From NCBI GenBank assembly GCA_018712945.1, contig DVFZ01000122.1, positions 25,322-89,321 of the forward strand: a stretch of 64,000 nt of DNA, written 5' to 3'. Shown piece after piece: positions 32,350 to 40,457 of this stretch; the stretch's first letter is position 1, and the number at the start of each line of letters is the position of its first letter. The stretch comes from Candidatus Pullichristensenella stercorigallinarum (GTDB lineage: Bacteria > Bacillota > Clostridia > Christensenellales > Aristaeellaceae). The notes under the pieces were generated by a model that saw only the letters and a program-made list of their open reading frames with translations, was not told where the DNA came from and searched no databases. A program made the position numbers and the translations under genes.

Positions 32350-33858
32350 ATGGAAATGCTCCGCATGACCGGTATATCCAAGGCGTTTTTTGGCGTGACC
32401 GTATTGGACAATGTGGATTTTTGCGTTGAGCAGGGCGAGGTACACGCGCTGCTGGGCGAAAACGGCGCCGGCAAATCCACGCTGATGAACATACTTGCGG
32501 GCGTATATACGCGCGATCAGGGCAGCATCGCCTTTGAGGGCAAAACGTTGGAACACGTCACCGTGCAGTCCTCTGAGCAGGCGGGCATCGCCTTTGTACA
32601 TCAGGAATTAAACCTGTTCAACGACTTGCGGGTGTATGAAAACATTTTTCTGCGCAAGGAGCGCTTGACGCGCCTGCACACGCTGGATAAAAAGCGCATG
32701 ATCGCCGAAACTGCCCAGCTCTTTGAAAGCCTTGGCGTGGATATCGACCCCACCGCCATGGTCAGCGAGCTGGAAACCAGCAAAAAGCAGCTTCTGGAAA
32801 TTGCCAAGGCGCTGCACGCCAACGCGAAGCTGCTGATCCTTGACGAGCCGACCACGGCCCTGAACAACAAGGAGATCGACCACCTTTTCTCCATCGTGCG
32901 CCGTCTGCGCGACGATGGCAAGTCCTTCATTTTCATTTCCCACAAAATGACGGAGATCTTCCAGATTGCCGACCGCTATACGGTCTTGCGGAACGGCAAA
33001 ATGATTCAGACCGGCAGAATCGCCGATATCACCCCCACCGAAGTGACCAAGCTGATGGTGGGCGAAAGCTATTCCGATGCGGATATTTATGCCGCGCGCG
33101 ACCTCGGCGAGCCAATCCTGGAAATGGAAAACCTTTCCGGGCAGGGCTTTGAAAACGTGAGCCTTTCCATCCGCCGGGGCGAAGTCGTCGGCTTTACGGG
33201 GTTAAAGGGCGCGGGCGTGAGCGAGCTTATGCAAACCATTTTCGGCGTGCTGCCCGTTTCCGGGGGCACGCTCAGAGTGGAAGGCCAGACGCTGGAAAAA
33301 AACAGCATCCATCGGGCCATGCGCAACAAAATCGCCATGATCGCCGCCAACCGGAAGGAAAATTCCATCCTGCCCGATTTTACGCTGCTGGAAAACAACT
33401 ATGTTTCCGAGCACACGCTTTCGAGCAAAAGGCCGCTGATCCATAAAAAGCAGGAAAAGCGGCGCTATGCGCGCCTGCACGATTTGCTCGGCATCAAATC
33501 CAACAGCGATTCCGACCTGATTACCAGCCTGAGCGGCGGCAACCAGCAAAAAGTCATCCTGGCGCGCTGGCTCAATACCGAAGCCGATATCCTGCTGATG
33601 GATAACCCCACGCAGGGCATCGACGTGGGCGCGAAGGCGGAAATTTACAAGCTGATCCTCGCCCTCGCCCGCGAGGGCAAGACCATACTGGTCAACACGC
33701 TGGAAATACCGGAGCTGCAAAAAGTGGCCGACCGCTGCGTGGTGTTTTATCACGGCCACGTGCAAAGCGTGTTTGAACATAGCCAGATCAGCGAGGAAAA
33801 CGTCATGCTTTCGGCGACGAACGCCATCAATGCAGTGGAAGGGGCGAGCATACAATGA
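32350..33858 (+). CDS. Sugar ABC transporter ATPase (RbsA type)
   Basis: The protein has 502 residues with two tandem ABC domains, as in RbsA, MglA and XylG. The first has Walker A GENGAGKST and Walker B LLILDEPT; the second has the degenerate Walker A (GLKGAGVSELM), signature LSGGNQQKVILARWL and DNPTQGIDVGAK typical of the group. It energises monosaccharide uptake. The start is ATG 32350, with GAGGGAG upstream; the track's earlier start lies in the attenuator. Its stop overlaps the permease start. Confidence 0.94.
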   Translation: MEMLRMTGISKAFFGVTVLDNVDFCVEQGEVHALLGENGAGKSTLMNILAGVYTRDQGSIAFEGKTLEHVTVQSSEQAGIAFVHQELNLFNDLRVYENIFLRKERLTRLHTLDKKRMIAETAQLFESLGVDIDPTAMVSELETSKKQLLEIAKALHANAKLLILDEPTTALNNKEIDHLFSIVRRLRDDGKSFIFISHKMTEIFQIADRYTVLRNGKMIQTGRIADITPTEVTKLMVGESYSDADIYAARDLGEPILEMENLSGQGFENVSLSIRRGEVVGFTGLKGAGVSELMQTIFGVLPVSGGTLRVEGQTLEKNSIHRAMRNKIAMIAANRKENSILPDFTLLENNYVSEHTLSSKRPLIHKKQEKRRYARLHDLLGIKSNSDSDLITSLSGGNQQKVILARWLNTEADILLMDNPTQGIDVGAKAEIYKLILALAREGKTILVNTLEIPELQKVADRCVVFYHGHVQSVFEHSQISEENVMLSATNAINAVEGASIQ

Positions 33859-34883
33859 CCACACAGGCGCACAAGGGCAAGCGATCCCTGACAAAGACGC
33901 TGGGCAATTACAGCTTTATCCTCATCTTTGCCTTTATCCTCATTGCCTACCTCATCATCAACGCCGGCGCAACTACGCTCAACGGCGTGATGAACATCCT
34001 CCGCCACTCGGCCGTAGTGGGCATCATGGCCTTTGGCATGGGCCTTGTTATCATCACCGGCGGCATCGACCTGTCCGTGGGTTCAATGCTTTCGCTGATT
34101 GGCGGATTGGGCGTGGTGGCGTTCAACGCCTCCAACTCCGTGATACTTACGTTTTTGACGGTCGTGCTGGTCGGCTGTGTGCTGGGCTTTTTCAACGGCA
34201 TACTCATCGGCAAGGTGAAAATGCCGCCGTTCATCGTCACGCTGGCCACCATGCTGATTTACCGCTCCGTGGCGCAGTATTACCTGCGCACGCTGCGCCT
34301 GTCCATCTACAACATGGATGCCACGCTTTCGGCCTTTGATTCGTTCTACGACTTCGGCCAGTACAAAGTATTCGGCGTGATCCCGATGGCGGGCGTAATC
34401 ATGATCCTTGTCACGGTCATCATGGTGTTTGTCTCCACCTGCACAAAGTACGGCAAGAGCGTATACGCCGTGGGCAGCAACGAAAAGGCGGCGCGGCTGG
34501 CCGGTATCAACGTGGAATGGACGCATGTTTCCGTTTATACCATTACTGGCGCGCTGTGCGGCATCAGCGGCTTTATGTGGTTGGCCATGAACGGCTCGGT
34601 AGACCCGGCCACCATCGGCCAGAGCAACGAAATGTATGCCATTGCCGCGGTGGTTATCGGCGGCATCAGCATGAGCGGCGGCAAGGGCAAGCTGCTGGGC
34701 GTGCTGTTCGGCGCCATGAGCTACACCATCATTGATAAGATCATTTCCTCTCTGGGACTGGACGCTCTCATCAATGATACCATCAAGGGTTCCATTCTGC
34801 TGTTGGCGGTATTTGTGCAAATCGCCATTCCCGCCATTCGCAGCAAGTTCCAGCGCGTAAAGCCGGCCGGCAGTGCCGGCTGA
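33855..34883 (+). CDS. Sugar ABC transporter permease (RbsC type)
   Basis: The protein has 342 residues and about 8-10 hydrophobic segments. Family marks are GMGLVIITGGIDLSVGSML, VKMPPFIVTLATMLIYR, and GSNEKAARLAGINVEW, the cytoplasmic ATPase-contact loop. It forms the membrane channel of the CUT2 importer. The ATG overlaps the ATPase stop in an ATGA. The last codons (PAGSAG) and TGA are contributed by family B repeat B3a, so the C-terminus has been altered by the repeat. Confidence 0.93.
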   Translation: MTTQAHKGKRSLTKTLGNYSFILIFAFILIAYLIINAGATTLNGVMNILRHSAVVGIMAFGMGLVIITGGIDLSVGSMLSLIGGLGVVAFNASNSVILTFLTVVLVGCVLGFFNGILIGKVKMPPFIVTLATMLIYRSVAQYYLRTLRLSIYNMDATLSAFDSFYDFGQYKVFGVIPMAGVIMILVTVIMVFVSTCTKYGKSVYAVGSNEKAARLAGINVEWTHVSVYTITGALCGISGFMWLAMNGSVDPATIGQSNEMYAIAAVVIGGISMSGGKGKLLGVLFGAMSYTIIDKIISSLGLDALINDTIKGSILLLAVFVQIAIPAIRSKFQRVKPAGSAG

Positions 34884-35058
34884 CAGAGCTGCCGCTCGTG
34901 AGTGTCGAACCCCTGCCCCACGAGTAGAGGGCAGGGGTTCTTTGTTGCGTTTTGGATTGGGAGAGAGTGCGAAGCGCGCCGGACGGCCCATGAGCAGGGG
35001 CCATCCGGCTGTCGTTGTAACATCGGTGTGCCTTGCGGCAGCAAATGGGATTCTCAAG
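34866..35058 (+). repeat. Family B repeat, short copy B3a
   Basis: The element begins in the permease's last codons with GCCGGCAGTGCCGGC. It holds terminator stem ACCCCTGCCC/GGGCAGGGGT followed by TCTTTGTTGCG, stem GCCGGACGGCCC/GGGCCATCCGGC, and the GCGGCAGCAAATGGGATTCTCAAGG motif, after which copy B3b begins directly. Confidence 0.82.
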
Positions 35059-35528
35059 GAGGCCGGCAGTGCCGGCTGACAGAGCTGCCGCTCGTGAGCG
35101 GCGAACCCCTGCCCCACGAGTAGAGGGCAGGGGTTCTTTGTTGCGTTTTGGGTTGGGAGAGAGTGCGAAGCGCGCCGGACGGCCCACGAGCAGGGGCCGC
35201 CCGGCTGTCGTTGTAACATCAGTGTGCCTCGCGGCAGCAAATGGGATTCTCAAGGGACTTGTCCCTTGAGCGGGTGCGGGCAGAGTCCGCCGTAGCCCCG
35301 CCGGAGGCATGGCCTTGCTCGGATGGAAAGTAGAGTTCTACGCCCGCCGTTCTCTGGCGCGTCTGACAACAGGCTGGCCTGAGCGCACAAGTATTTCGCC
35401 CACTACCAACATACCGATCAAAATCCGACGCGCCATTTCCCACAGCGCCCTTGCCCCGATGGGGCAAGCAGCGCCACTCCGCACCTCCACAGCGTCCCTT
35501 GCCCCATCGGGGCAAGGCAGCGTCATCC
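35059..35528 (+). repeat. Family B repeat, full-length copy B3b in tandem
   Basis: This is a second, nearly identical unit in direct tandem with B3a, extending through CAAGGGACTTGTCCCTTG and the long tail with CTTGCCCCATCGGGGCAAG. The tail aligns with B1 and B2 but is more diverged. The region from 35529 to 35751 is AT-richer. It holds a minus-strand stretch (YLSERPIVSSVSYRHKEFKAVVWDGKG) that may be a gene remnant, but I cannot assign it. Confidence 0.8.
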
Positions 35529-35751
35529 AGAAGCGCCAGTTCTCGTCCAGAACCGCAACCGGACAAAGAAAATAGGGTCAATTCCAAACATTGTAAAGCC
35601 GCTTCATCGCAGTGCTGTGAAATAGCCAGCGCCGTTCCTTTCCCATCCCAGACGACCGCTTTGAATTCTTTGTGCCTGTATGAGACGGATGAAACGATTG
35701 GCCTTTCTGAAAGATAGCGTTTTGCCATGCTTTTCTATTGCCGGAAAAGGC

Positions 35752-35799
35752 TTGACAGATGTGTGGTGGGATGGTATAGTGATAGTTAGATATAGCTAA
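35752..35799 (+). promoter_or_regulatory. ZIP gene promoter with DtxR-like operator
   Basis: TTGACA and TATAGT are separated by 17 bp (35752-35780). Immediately downstream, TTAGATATAGCTAA (35786-35799) is a near-palindrome with TTAG...CTAA arms, like sites of DtxR/MntR-type metal repressors. Metal control is inferred. Confidence 0.6.
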
Positions 35800-35848
35800 T
35801 TACATCCGCCAATGGGCGGCCCAGCTGCGTTCCAGGGAGGATTTGTTT

Positions 35849-36649
35849 ATGAACGATTTGCTTCTCGCGTTTGCAATGACGCTCATTGCCGGACTGAGCA
35901 CCGGCATTGGCAGCTTGATTGCCTTTCTCGCCAAGCGCACCAGCCGCCGCTTTCTGTCGGTGAGTCTGGGCTTTTCGGCGGGCGTGATGGTTTATGTATC
36001 CATGGTGGAAATTCTCGCCACGGCGCGGGAATCGCTGGCGCGGCAATGGGGCGCGCGCGGCGGCGCGTGGGCCACGGTAGCGGCGTTTTTCGGAGGCATG
36101 CTGCTCATCGCCGTGATCGACAAGCTGATCCCCTCAGAGGAAAACCCCCATGAGGTGCGCCTGGTGGAAAACGAGCGGAAAAGCGCGCCGCGGCCGCAAA
36201 AGCTGATGCGCATGGGTGTGCTTACAGCGTTGGCCATTGCCGTACACAACTTCCCCGAGGGACTGGCGACGTTTGTTTCCGCCCTGCAAGAGCCAAACGT
36301 GGCCATTCCCATCGTGGCGGCCATCGCTATTCACAATATTCCCGAGGGCATTGCCGTTTCCGTACCCATTTATCAGGCTACTGGCTCGCGGCGCAAGGCG
36401 TTCTGCTATTCGTTCCTTTCCGGCCTGGCCGAGCCGCTGGGCGCGGTGGTGGGCTATCTGCTGCTTTTGCCGGTGATGAACGACGCCGTGTTTGGCATTA
36501 TTTTCGCCGGTGTAGCGGGCATCATGGTGTTTATCTCCTTTGACGAGCTGTTGCCCGCCGCCCGCGAATACGGCGAACACCATCTATCCATTTACGGCCT
36601 GATCTCCGGCATGGCGGTAATGGCCGTAAGCCTTTTATTGTTTTTATAG
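35849..36649 (+). CDS. ZIP-family divalent metal transporter
   Basis: The protein has 266 residues and 7-8 hydrophobic segments, similar to ZupT. The metal-site helices are visible as [15 protein letters not shown] and [16 protein letters not shown], with [13 protein letters not shown] after. It should import Zn(II), possibly Fe or Mn, across the cytoplasmic membrane. The start is ATG 35849, 8 nt after GGGAGG; TTG 35843 is too close to the site. It has its own promoter with a putative metal-repressor site, and family B repeats follow its stop. Confidence 0.9.
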   Translation: MNDLLLAFAMTLIAGLSTGIGSLIAFLAKRTSRRFLSVSLGFSAGVMVYVSMVEILATARESLARQWGARGGAWATVAAFFGGMLLIAVIDKLIPSEENPHEVRLVENERKSAPRPQKLMRMGVLTALAIAVHNFPEGLATFVSALQEPNVAIPIVAAIAIHNIPEGIAVSVPIYQATGSRRKAFCYSFLSGLAEPLGAVVGYLLLLPVMNDAVFGIIFAGVAGIMVFISFDELLPAAREYGEHHLSIYGLISGMAVMAVSLLLFL

Positions 36650-36653
36650 AGGG

Positions 36654-36912
36654 CGGCAGTGCCGCCAGCCAGAGCTGCCGCGTTTGTGTGATCGCCCCTC
36701 TGCCCCGTGGATTATGGGGCAGGGGGGCTTTGTTGCGTTTCTGGTTGGGGAAGAGTGCGAAGCGCACTGGGCGGCTCAGGAGCAGGAGCCGTCCGGCGTG
36801 TGTTCGTACTCTCATATCAATCGGAACGCAACAAAACACGCCTGCCCCCTACTCGTGGGGCAGGCGTGTGTCGCTCCAACGCAGCAGCGCTGTCAGCCGG
36901 CACTGCCGGCCG
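36654..36912. repeat. Head-to-head family B repeats (B4f and B4r) between convergent genes
   Basis: Two half-elements face each other and share the central stem GGGCGGCTC/GAGCCGTCC. The forward one (from 36654) has GGCGGCAGTGCCGCC and stem GCCCCTCTGCCCC/GGGGCAGGGGGGC followed by TTTGTTGCG. The reverse one, read from 36912, has GCCGGCAGTGCCGGC and stem ACACGCCTGCCCC/GGGGCAGGCGTGT followed by TTTGTTGCG. Each half terminates one of the convergent genes; the reverse half also encodes the last residues and stop of the carboxypeptidase. Confidence 0.8.
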
Positions 36913-37639
36913 CACCGACGTATTCCTCCAGGGTGATGTCCTGGTTGCGGATTTGTGTGGCCGCGCTTACGCCTACATAGCGGTAGTGCCACGGCTCGTA
37001 GCTGATGCCGGTGATATCCGCTTTGTTGGCGGGATAGCGCTGGATAAAGCCGTATTCGTGCGCATGCTCGCGCAGCCAGGCGTATTGCTCGGTGCTTTCA
37101 AAGCCCTCGTTGGTCTCGGCGGTCACATCGAAGCACAGGCCGGTCTGGTGCTCGCTGGCTCCGGGCGGCTGGGCGTAGCCCTCCTCGCTCTCGGCATATA
37201 CTTCGGCCTGACGGTCGTAGTCACGGTAGCCGCTGGTGACGATAAAGCCGTTCACGCCGTCGGCCTCGGCGGCGGCGAACATCGCCTCCATGGCCTCGTA
37301 GGTTTCGCGGGTGACGTAGATATCGCTTCTCGCCAGCCGGAAGGAGTGCCGCTGCTCGTAGAGGTTCACCAATCCCTCGGGCACATAATCAGAACTCAAA
37401 AGGTTATCTTCGTTGACCAGCAGGATGCCGCCCTTGTAGCGGGTGGAATCCACGCCGAAATGCCAGCCCAGCGCAAAACTGCCCGCCAACAGCGCGAGCA
37501 TCGCCGCCGCTGCCGCCAGTTTTTGCCATAGCGGACGCGCCCGCTTTCGCGAATGGCGCGATGTGGGAGCGGATGCCTCCGCGGCCAGACGCCGTGCGCG
37601 GCGGGAACCGGGGTTTGTCTGTGTAGGCGCCGTCGCCAT
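36893..37639 (-). CDS. VanY-type D-alanyl-D-alanine carboxypeptidase (M15B)
   Basis: The protein has 248 residues. A basic cytoplasmic N-terminus is followed by one membrane anchor at about residues 40-62. The extracytoplasmic peptidase domain shows the zinc site as SGYRDYDRQ, GASEHQTGLCFDV and EPWHYRYVG. It trims the terminal D-Ala of peptidoglycan stem peptides. GGGGGATACGC precedes the ATG. The normal end ITLEEYVG is extended by AAGSAG, encoded by family B repeat B4r. Confidence 0.92.
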   Translation of the reverse strand: MATAPTQTNPGSRRARRLAAEASAPTSRHSRKRARPLWQKLAAAAAMLALLAGSFALGWHFGVDSTRYKGGILLVNEDNLLSSDYVPEGLVNLYEQRHSFRLARSDIYVTRETYEAMEAMFAAAEADGVNGFIVTSGYRDYDRQAEVYAESEEGYAQPPGASEHQTGLCFDVTAETNEGFESTEQYAWLREHAHEYGFIQRYPANKADITGISYEPWHYRYVGVSAATQIRNQDITLEEYVGAAGSAG

Positions 37640-37702
37640 GCGTATCCCCCTTTTGTAATGGTTTCCATTCTTGGACGCGCTTTTCCCCCTTGCGGTTCCC
37701 GC

Positions 37703-38161
37703 TTATTTGTGATATGGCTCTCCGGCCAGTATGCGCTCGCCCCGGTAGAGCTGTTCGAGCAGGATCACGCGCATCAGGCCGTGGGGGAAGGTGAGGCGCG
37801 AAAAGGAGACGGTTTCATCCGCGCGCGCGAGCACCGCGGCGGACAGGCCGTTCGAGCCGCCGATGACCAGCACCGTGCGCGCCCCCAGAGCCGCCCAGCG
37901 GCGCATGCTGTTTGCCAGCCCCGGCGAGTCCGGCGCGGGCGCTTCCACGCACAGGGCAACCACATGGTCGCCGGGGCGTATGCGCTTGAGCAGCGCTTCG
38001 CCCTCTCTTTCAATGGCCCGCGCCCCGAGGCTGTCCGGGGCGTCGTCCACCTGTTCAACGCTGTATTTGCCATAGCGCGAAAGGCGCTTGAGGTATTCCT
38101 CCACCCCGGCGCGCTGCCAGGACTCCTTGAGCCGCCCCACGCAGAGAACAACCGCGTTCAT
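37703..38161 (-). CDS. rlmH: 23S rRNA (pseudouridine1915-N3)-methyltransferase
   Basis: The protein has 152 residues and is a SPOUT-class methyltransferase. Visible are VVLCVGRLKESW at the N-terminus, VVALCVEA, VLVIGGSNGLS (SAM-binding knot) and the C-terminal ILLEQLYRGERILAGEPYHK. It methylates pseudouridine 1915 in helix 69 of 23S rRNA. The start is ATG 38161, whose ATGA overlaps the CPBP protease stop; the longer track ORF is not homologous upstream of MNAVVL. Confidence 0.94.
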   Translation of the reverse strand: MNAVVLCVGRLKESWQRAGVEEYLKRLSRYGKYSVEQVDDAPDSLGARAIEREGEALLKRIRPGDHVVALCVEAPAPDSPGLANSMRRWAALGARTVLVIGGSNGLSAAVLARADETVSFSRLTFPHGLMRVILLEQLYRGERILAGEPYHK

Positions 38162-39183
38162 GCCGCGCCTCCGGCGATGCAGGCAGCGTAGGTGTTGAGC
38201 GCATACACGCCCAGCAGGATCAGCACCGCCACGGCCAGCAGCGCCGCCGCCCCGAGCGGCATCTTTTCCCCGCCCGGGGGCACGGCCGCGATGCCATGCG
38301 CGCGCCGCCGCTGCTCCGCCAGCCGTATAAAGCTGCGCACCAGCGCCCCCAACACAAGGATATACACAATGATCCACAGCACGCCGCCCCAGCCGCCCAT
38401 ATAGGCGAACGTGCCCTGATTCAGCAGCGCCTGCTCCTCCGCCGTCACTTCCCCGCCCGCCATATAGGCGTTGATGAGCACGATGGCGGCATTGTATACG
38501 GTGTGGAAGGTAATGGAGGCGTACACGCTGTCAAAGGCAAAGGCCAAGTAGCCCATCAAAAGCCCCAGCATAAGCTGCCCCGGCAGCCCGGCGAGCGAGC
38601 CATGCAGCAGCGCGAACAGCACGGATGTCAGAATGACGGCGCGCTTCGTGCCCAGCCGTTCAAAGCCGCCCAGCAGCGTGCCGCGGAAGAACAGTTCTTC
38701 GCACACGCCCGGGATTGCGCCGATGGTAATGACCATCAGCATTACGCCCTGGGTGGTGGTGGGAATGGTCATTTCTGTATTCAGGTAAGGGATGTTCAGC
38801 CCTTCCATTACCATCATCCACAAAAGGCTGATACACTGCACCAAATACACGGCCGCCAGCGCCAGCACCACGATGCCCAGCATGGCGCGCAGGCCGAGGG
38901 AACCCAGCCGCACCGCCGCGCCGCCATCGCGCCGCAACAGCAGCGCCGTGGGCAGCAGCAGGAAGGGCAGGTAGTACAGCGCGTTGAAAATAAGATCCAA
39001 CGTTTGCAGGCTTGCCCCCGGGAAAAGGCGCGCCAGGAATGCGGCGATGGGTTCGGAAAACAGGCTGAGCGCCACCAGCGAGGCCACGCTCAACAGGTAC
39101 AGCGCCGCCACACACGTCAGCGAAGGGCGCGGACGGATGGGGGCGGCGTTTCCGGCTTCCTGCCGGGGCGCGTCGCTATACAT
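38158..39183 (-). CDS. CPBP-family intramembrane metalloprotease
   Basis: The protein has 341 residues and about eight hydrophobic segments. The CPBP/CAAX-like (Abi) motifs are present: EELFFRGTLLGGF (EExxxR), VLFALLHGSLAG (FxxxH) and ASITFHTVYNA (HxxxN/B), which form the zinc site within the membrane. Its substrate is unknown; relatives process prenylated or peptide signals or give bacteriocin immunity. Its ATG overlaps the ychF stop by 8 nt, and its stop overlaps rlmH, so the three genes form a translationally coupled unit. Confidence 0.9.
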   Translation of the reverse strand: MYSDAPRQEAGNAAPIRPRPSLTCVAALYLLSVASLVALSLFSEPIAAFLARLFPGASLQTLDLIFNALYYLPFLLLPTALLLRRDGGAAVRLGSLGLRAMLGIVVLALAAVYLVQCISLLWMMVMEGLNIPYLNTEMTIPTTTQGVMLMVITIGAIPGVCEELFFRGTLLGGFERLGTKRAVILTSVLFALLHGSLAGLPGQLMLGLLMGYLAFAFDSVYASITFHTVYNAAIVLINAYMAGGEVTAEEQALLNQGTFAYMGGWGGVLWIIVYILVLGALVRSFIRLAEQRRRAHGIAAVPPGGEKMPLGAAALLAVAVLILLGVYALNTYAACIAGGAA

Positions 39184-40273
39184 TGAAGCGGAACAGCGTC
39201 ACATCGCCGTCCTTCATTACATAGTCCTTGCCCTCGGAACGCACGAGGCCCTTTTCCTTGCAGGCGTTCATGCTGCCCTCGCGCACCAGGTCGTCATAGG
39301 CGACGATTTCGGCGCGGATGAATCCGCGCTCAAAGTCCGAATGGATTTTGCCTGCGGCCTGCGGGGCGCGCGTGCCCTCGGGAATCGTCCAGGCGCGCAC
39401 CTCCTTGGGGCCGGCGGTGAGGAAGCTGATCAGGCCCAGCAGGTGGTAGCCCAGCTTTACCAGCCGGTCGAGGCCGCTCTTTTCAAGGCCCATGTCCTCG
39501 AGGAACATCTGCTTGTCCTCAGGGTCGAGCTGGGCGATTTCCTCCTCGGCCTTGGCGCAGATGACCAGCACCTCCGAACCCTCGGCCTCGGCGATTGCAC
39601 GCACCTTCTGCACCAGCGGCAGCGCGCTTTCATCCTTGCCCACGTCGCCCTCGGCGATGTTGGCGGCGTAAACGACTTTTTTCATCGTCAGCAAAAACCA
39701 GCCCTCGGCCACTTCCAACAGCTCTTTGGAAAGGGCGGCGGTGCGGGCGGGCTTGCCCTCGTTCATGTGGGAAAGAAGGATATCGGCGCACTCCAGCTCG
39801 TCCTGGAACTTCTTTTCGCCGTTGCGCACCAGATGCGCGGCCTTTTCGCGGCGGCGGGTGACGGTTTCGATATCGGCGAGAATCAGCTCGGTCTGGATGG
39901 TGTCGATATCGCGGGCGGGATCGACGCTGCCATCCACATGGACGACGTTTTCATCCTCAAAGCAGCGCACCACATGGACGATGGCGTCCACCTCGCGGAT
40001 GTGGGAGAGGAACTTGTTGCCCAGGCCCTCGCCGTGGCTTGCGCCCTTGACCAGGCCGGCGATGTCCACGAATTCCAGCGTGGCCGGGGTGTATTTTTCG
40101 GGGTGGTACATCTCCGCGAGCACGTCCAGCCGTTCGTCCGGCACGGCGACCACGCCGGTGTTCGGCTCGATGGTGCAAAACGGGTAATTCGCCGCCTGCG
40201 CGCCCGCGCAGGTGATGGCGTTAAACAGCGTGCTCTTGCCGACGTTCGGCAGACCGACAACGCCCAGTTTCAT
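39176..40273 (-). CDS. ychF: Ribosome-associated ATPase YchF (Obg family)
   Basis: The protein has 365 residues. G1 is GLPNVGKSTLFNAIT; FVDIAGLVKGASHGEGLGNKFL is the switch II region of the YchF/OLA1 group; the C-terminal TGS domain is intact (AWTIPEGTRAPQAAGKIHSDFERGFIRAEIVAYDDL). It binds ATP and ribosomes and is linked to translation and stress. AAGGAGATGTGCATATAG precedes the ATG. It leads a unit with the CPBP protease and rlmH genes. Confidence 0.95.
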   Translation of the reverse strand: MKLGVVGLPNVGKSTLFNAITCAGAQAANYPFCTIEPNTGVVAVPDERLDVLAEMYHPEKYTPATLEFVDIAGLVKGASHGEGLGNKFLSHIREVDAIVHVVRCFEDENVVHVDGSVDPARDIDTIQTELILADIETVTRRREKAAHLVRNGEKKFQDELECADILLSHMNEGKPARTAALSKELLEVAEGWFLLTMKKVVYAANIAEGDVGKDESALPLVQKVRAIAEAEGSEVLVICAKAEEEIAQLDPEDKQMFLEDMGLEKSGLDRLVKLGYHLLGLISFLTAGPKEVRAWTIPEGTRAPQAAGKIHSDFERGFIRAEIVAYDDLVREGSMNACKEKGLVRSEGKDYVMKDGDVTLFRFNV

Positions 40274-40376
40274 CTATATGCACATCTCCTTCAAACAGAT
40301 CGCGCGGACAAGGCTCCGCAAGATTTGCCGGGCGGATATACCGCTCCGGGATAGGAAAGCTTGTCATCGCAGTTAG

Positions 40377-40405
40377 ATTATAGCAGATAACGCCTGTTCT
40401 CTCAA
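40377..40405 (-). promoter_or_regulatory. Promoter of ychF
   Basis: On the minus strand TTGAGA and TATAAT are separated by 17 bp, about 100 nt before the ATG. Confidence 0.7.
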
Positions 40406-40457
40406 GCGGTTTTTCAGGCAACTGCCTGTAAAGACCGCCGTCAGCCTTCGCCGTTTT

